A DNA stretch of 64,000 nt, from NCBI RefSeq assembly GCF_016093545.1, contig NZ_JADKYX010000018.1, positions 109,243 through 173,242 on the forward strand, given 5' to 3'. Shown piece after piece: positions 61,083 through 64,000 of this stretch. The notes below the pieces were generated by a model. That model was not told where the DNA came from. It ran no database searches and saw only the letters and a list, made by a program, of their open reading frames with translations. How positions within the stretch are numbered: the first letter of the stretch is position 1; the number at the start of each line of letters is the position of its first letter. The translations under genes were made by a program, and so were the position numbers. This DNA is from Massilia rhizosphaerae (GTDB lineage: Bacteria; Pseudomonadota; Gammaproteobacteria; Burkholderiales; Burkholderiaceae_D).

Positions 61083-63668
61083 ATGCGAATCAACAGTCGC
61101 CCCGCGACAATCATTCATCGCGTACTTGCGCTAACCGCTCTAGTGGCCTTGCTGAGTGGCTGTGGCGGTGGTGGTGGTGGCTCGAGCGTTGCCGCTGCGG
61201 CACCGCCCGGCTCCCCCACCCCGACGCCCACCCCGACGCCCACCTCTGACGCCCAGACAATGCTGAAAACCGACGGCACCCAGTGGGTGGATGCCAACGG
61301 CAAGCAGATGTTGCTAAAGGGCACGAACCTCGGCAACTGGCTGGTGCAGGAGTTTTGGATGATGGGCCAGGGCGGCAACGGCGTGACCGACCAGTGCACG
61401 CTGGAGGCCAAGCTGACCGAGCGCTTCGGATACCAGGAGAAGGAGCGCCTCATCAAGCTCTACCGCGACAGCTGGATCACCGAGCGCGACTGGGATCAGA
61501 TGAAGGCCTTCGGCCTCAACCTCGTGCGCCTGCCCATCCTGTGGAGCGTCATCGAAGACGAGAAGAACCCCAAGACCCTGCGTGCCGATGCCTGGACTTA
61601 CCTGGACTGGGCCATTGCCCAGGCCAAGAAGCGCGGCATGTACGTCGTCCTCGACCTGCACGGCGCCGTGGGCGGCCAGACGTTATATAACCCCACCGGC
61701 TGCGCCGGTCAGAACAAGTATTGGACGGATACGGTTGCCCAGGACCGCACCCGCTGGCTGTGGCAGCAAATTGCCAGCAGGTACAAGGACGAGCCCGCCG
61801 TGGCCGCCTACGACCTGCTCAACGAGCCCTGGGGCTCCACCGCGGCCGACATGGTCACCCGCGTGCAAGAGCTTTACCAGACCGTCCGCGGGGTGGACAC
61901 CAAGCACATCGTGCTGTTCCCCAGCTATTCCGACGGCAGCATCGATGCCTACGGCAACCCGACCGCCAAGGGCTTCACCAACGTCGCCTTCGAGATCCAC
62001 CCCTATCCGGGATTGTTTGGCGACCGCCCCGGCGACACGCCCTACATGATCCACCGCGACTGGCTGCGCTGCGGCCAAACCGGCACCACCGGCGTGTGCG
62101 CCTACAACAAGCAGGTGAGCGACCTCAAGATTCCTCTGTTCGTGGGCGAATTCCAGCCCTGGCAGGGCGCCGGCCTGGACCTGGGCGGCCAGATCGCCCG
62201 TGCCAGCTACGACACCTATGCCAGCTACGGCTGGGCGGCCACCTCGTGGGCCTACAAGCTCGTCAGCGCGCGGGGCGGCTCGGGCAAGGGCACGTGGGGC
62301 ATGGTCACCAACGCGGAGAACGACAACCTCGACACTGGGGCCCGCCTGGTCGCGAAGGCAAGCACGTGGGACTGCGCCGGCTGGGACTCCAGCTTCGCCA
62401 ACGCCTGCGCCGTCAAGGCGGCCACCTTCAAGGTTGGCGGCACCGGCCCAAAGACCTACTACTTCGTCATTAAAAGCGGCGCCAACAGCGACAGCAACCC
62501 CGACGTCACTTTCGACAAGATCAGCATCGTCGACACAGCCACCAACGCCGAGCTCATCACCAACGGCAACTTCGGCTCCGACACCGGCTGGACGACCCTC
62601 GCCATCAGCGGCAACCTGAACCTCGACTTCAACTACGCCAGCGCCGGCAAGACCCCCACCGGCAGCGACGGCAGCGTGCTGCGTATGACGCGCCCGAACG
62701 GCGTCATCGGCGCAATCAACGGCGGCGTCTACCAGGCCATCACCCTCCAGGGCGGCAAGACCTACACGCTCAGTGGCGTGTTCAAGGACAACGGCAGCGC
62801 CAACACCTGGGCCGAGATGTATCTCGCCGACAAGGCTCCCGTGGCCGGTCAAGACATCGTCGACACGACCGGCATGGTCGACTTCACCACCGCCTCCGAG
62901 GTCGCCATCGAGAATCTATTCAAGGGCTATGCCACCCAGGCCTACGAAGTCCACTCGGGCCTCGCCCAGTGGCTGGTGAGTACCACCGCGCCCGAAGTCT
63001 TCCAGTTGCCGGCGGTGCCGACCGGCCTCAAGCTCGTCGAGGGCGCCAGCGGCAATGCGCTGACCTGGACGGCCAGCACCGACGCCAAGGTCACGGGCTA
63101 CAAGGTCTACCGTGCCAGCGGCGCCGCGGGCAACTACACGCTGCTTGCCGACAAGGTCGCCACCGCCAGCTACAACGACACCACGGCCGTGCCGGGCACC
63201 ACCTACTTCTACGTGGTCTCCGCCGTCACCGCAGTAAACGAGAGCTACTACAGCGACTCGGCCGCCACTACGTTCAAGTACGTGCCGGTGCCCGGTCTCA
63301 TCGAGGCCGAAACCCTCACCGCCATGAGCGGCGTGCAGCTCGAAGCCTGCTCCGACGCCGGTGGCGGACAGGACGTCGGCTATTTCGATCCCGACGACTA
63401 CATCGAGTTCAAGGTCAACGTCGCCACCGCCGGCAACTTCACCATCGACTACCGCCTGGCGAGCGCCAACGGCAGCACCGGCTTCGAAGTCTGGCTGGAC
63501 GGCGCGAAGGCCCTTGACGTGATGGCCGTGCCCAATACCGGCGGCTGGCAGACCTGGGTCACCCGAACCAGCGCGCCCTTCGTCATGACGGCCGGCAATC
63601 ACACCATCCGCTTCAAGTCCATCGGCAAGGACTGGAACCTGAACTGGTTCAAAGTGAACGCGCGATAG
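61083..63668 (+). CDS. GH5 exo-beta-1,3-glucanase-like lipoprotein with CBM, FnIII and CBM6/35 domains
   Basis: About 861 residues from ATG 61083. A lipoprotein signal (VALLSGC) is followed by a Gly run and a (Pro-Thr) linker up to about residue 55. The GH5 barrel (about 58-430) shows LKGTNLGNWLVQEFWMMG, acid/base E248 in DLLNEPWG and nucleophile E356 in FVGEFQPW, as in fungal-type exo-1,3-beta-glucanases. A carbohydrate-binding-like beta-sandwich interrupts or follows (about 435-620), then FnIII (640-735) and a CBM6/CBM35 module (740-861; GGGQDVGYFDPDDYIEFKV). A surface-anchored enzyme on beta-glucan is inferred. Confidence 0.9.
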   Translation: MRINSRPATIIHRVLALTALVALLSGCGGGGGGSSVAAAAPPGSPTPTPTPTPTSDAQTMLKTDGTQWVDANGKQMLLKGTNLGNWLVQEFWMMGQGGNGVTDQCTLEAKLTERFGYQEKERLIKLYRDSWITERDWDQMKAFGLNLVRLPILWSVIEDEKNPKTLRADAWTYLDWAIAQAKKRGMYVVLDLHGAVGGQTLYNPTGCAGQNKYWTDTVAQDRTRWLWQQIASRYKDEPAVAAYDLLNEPWGSTAADMVTRVQELYQTVRGVDTKHIVLFPSYSDGSIDAYGNPTAKGFTNVAFEIHPYPGLFGDRPGDTPYMIHRDWLRCGQTGTTGVCAYNKQVSDLKIPLFVGEFQPWQGAGLDLGGQIARASYDTYASYGWAATSWAYKLVSARGGSGKGTWGMVTNAENDNLDTGARLVAKASTWDCAGWDSSFANACAVKAATFKVGGTGPKTYYFVIKSGANSDSNPDVTFDKISIVDTATNAELITNGNFGSDTGWTTLAISGNLNLDFNYASAGKTPTGSDGSVLRMTRPNGVIGAINGGVYQAITLQGGKTYTLSGVFKDNGSANTWAEMYLADKAPVAGQDIVDTTGMVDFTTASEVAIENLFKGYATQAYEVHSGLAQWLVSTTAPEVFQLPAVPTGLKLVEGASGNALTWTASTDAKVTGYKVYRASGAAGNYTLLADKVATASYNDTTAVPGTTYFYVVSAVTAVNESYYSDSAATTFKYVPVPGLIEAETLTAMSGVQLEACSDAGGGQDVGYFDPDDYIEFKVNVATAGNFTIDYRLASANGSTGFEVWLDGAKALDVMAVPNTGGWQTWVTRTSAPFVMTAGNHTIRFKSIGKDWNLNWFKVNAR

Positions 63669-63746
63669 CCAATTCGCCCCGTCGTCCGGCCAGTCGACCC
63701 GGCGCCTCTGACAATAGGGGCGACCGATCTCGCGACGAAGCAAGGC

Positions 63747-63863
63747 TCAAGAGGCCTTATGGGCGTCAAGGGAGTTGGCAGTGTCGAGCTCGACCTTGGC
63801 GACTTTCCACGGCGCCTGAAGGCCCATTGCGGCGGTGAACAGGGACTCGACGTGAAGGGACAT
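63747..63863 (-). pseudogene. ISL3-family transposase, N-terminal fragment
   Basis: The minus strand reads MSLHVESLFTAAMGLQAPWK and VAKVELDTAN, then an unrelated short tail and stop. The first 30 residues match the conserved start of ISL3-type transposases. The rest has been removed. Confidence 0.5.
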
Positions 63864-63877
63864 GGGGAGGCTTCTAA

Positions 63878-64000
63878 GAGCGTATCCCAGTAGAGCTCAT
63901 CCAGAGGGACATCTGACGCATTTTTGAGTCTAAGCCCATGATCAGGAGAACTATCATGGGCATGCTGAAGCAAGACGATGGCTGGCGTTTGCCAGATGAG
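63878..64000 (+). mobile_element. Start of an IS5-family insertion sequence (continues past the edge)
   Basis: ATG 63956 opens MGMLKQDDGWRLPDE, the beginning of an IS5-type (DDE) transposase, preceded by AGGAG. The left end is probably near GAGCGTATCCCAG at 63878. Only 15 codons are inside the window, so the family call rests on that short stretch. Confidence 0.5.

Noticed and set aside
61213..61248. Short tandem repeat of CCC-ACC-type codons
   Set aside because: It encodes a Pro-Thr linker of a surface enzyme, not a CRISPR or phase-variable tract.
1..64000. CRISPR array, tRNA or rRNA genes
   Set aside because: No regularly spaced repeats and no recognisable tRNA or rRNA sequence were seen on reading both strands; a covariance search could still find a small RNA.

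Overview
The window looks like a chromosomal accessory region of a GC-rich betaproteobacterium, most probably an Oxalobacteraceae member of the Massilia type. This rests on overall GC and codon use, a 7Fe ferredoxin FdxA, an H-NS/MvaT-size nucleoid protein, an OsmC-YcaO fusion, and a Xanth-Caul-style TonB receptor locus. The placement is inferred from protein families only; no rRNA or tRNA gene was seen.

Left part (1-11.9 kb): the 3' end of a PAAR protein, a LysR regulator divergent from a two-domain Asp/Glu racemase-like protein, three small membrane or secreted DUF proteins, an SDR gene and a TetR gene collapsed into each other by deletion, a UGT-type glycosyltransferase, a sugar-porter MFS gene and an OsmC-YcaO protein.

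Middle (12-38.3 kb): three copies of a 16-bp core equal to the end of guaA (Ile-Glu-Trp-Glu-stop, reverse strand) lie at 11962, 30455 and 38269, each followed by related sequence on the same side. They appear to delimit integrative islands. The first interval holds a GH62 arabinofuranosidase, a rhodanese, pseudogenes, an amidohydrolase, a DUF1906 protein, MacA/NodT efflux parts, a KamA-aminotransferase-CMD-FdxA operon with its LysR gene, a HicA-like/HTH pair and an internally deleted P4-type integrase. The second holds a type VI secretion cargo module: VgrG, a peptidoglycan-targeting effector (lysozyme-like domain + LysM + papain-fold amidase-like domain), a candidate immunity lipoprotein, a PAAR tip, and two paralogous cysteine-rich secreted proteins bracketing the set.

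Right part (38.5-63.7 kb): a beta-glucan utilisation locus. On the minus strand run a TonB receptor, a flavin-dependent halogenase, a GH3, glucokinase, a FucP-type MFS transporter, a second GH3 and a CUT1 ABC importer without an ATPase. Beside it are a second halogenase with a LacI regulator, an H-NS gene, and on the plus strand a GH30 (low GC, probably acquired) and a GH5. Palindromes of the form TTGGAATCGATTCCAA or close variants lie upstream of the TonB receptor, the second halogenase/lacI pair, a halogenase remnant and the GH30, which outlines a local LacI regulon. Inferred flow: secreted GH30/GH5/GH3 enzymes cut beta-glucan, the TonB receptor and inner-membrane carriers import the products, and glucokinase feeds glycolysis. 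The halogenases' role is unknown. Remnants of at least one further halogenase and one GH30 flank the intact GH30. The window ends in transposase fragments.
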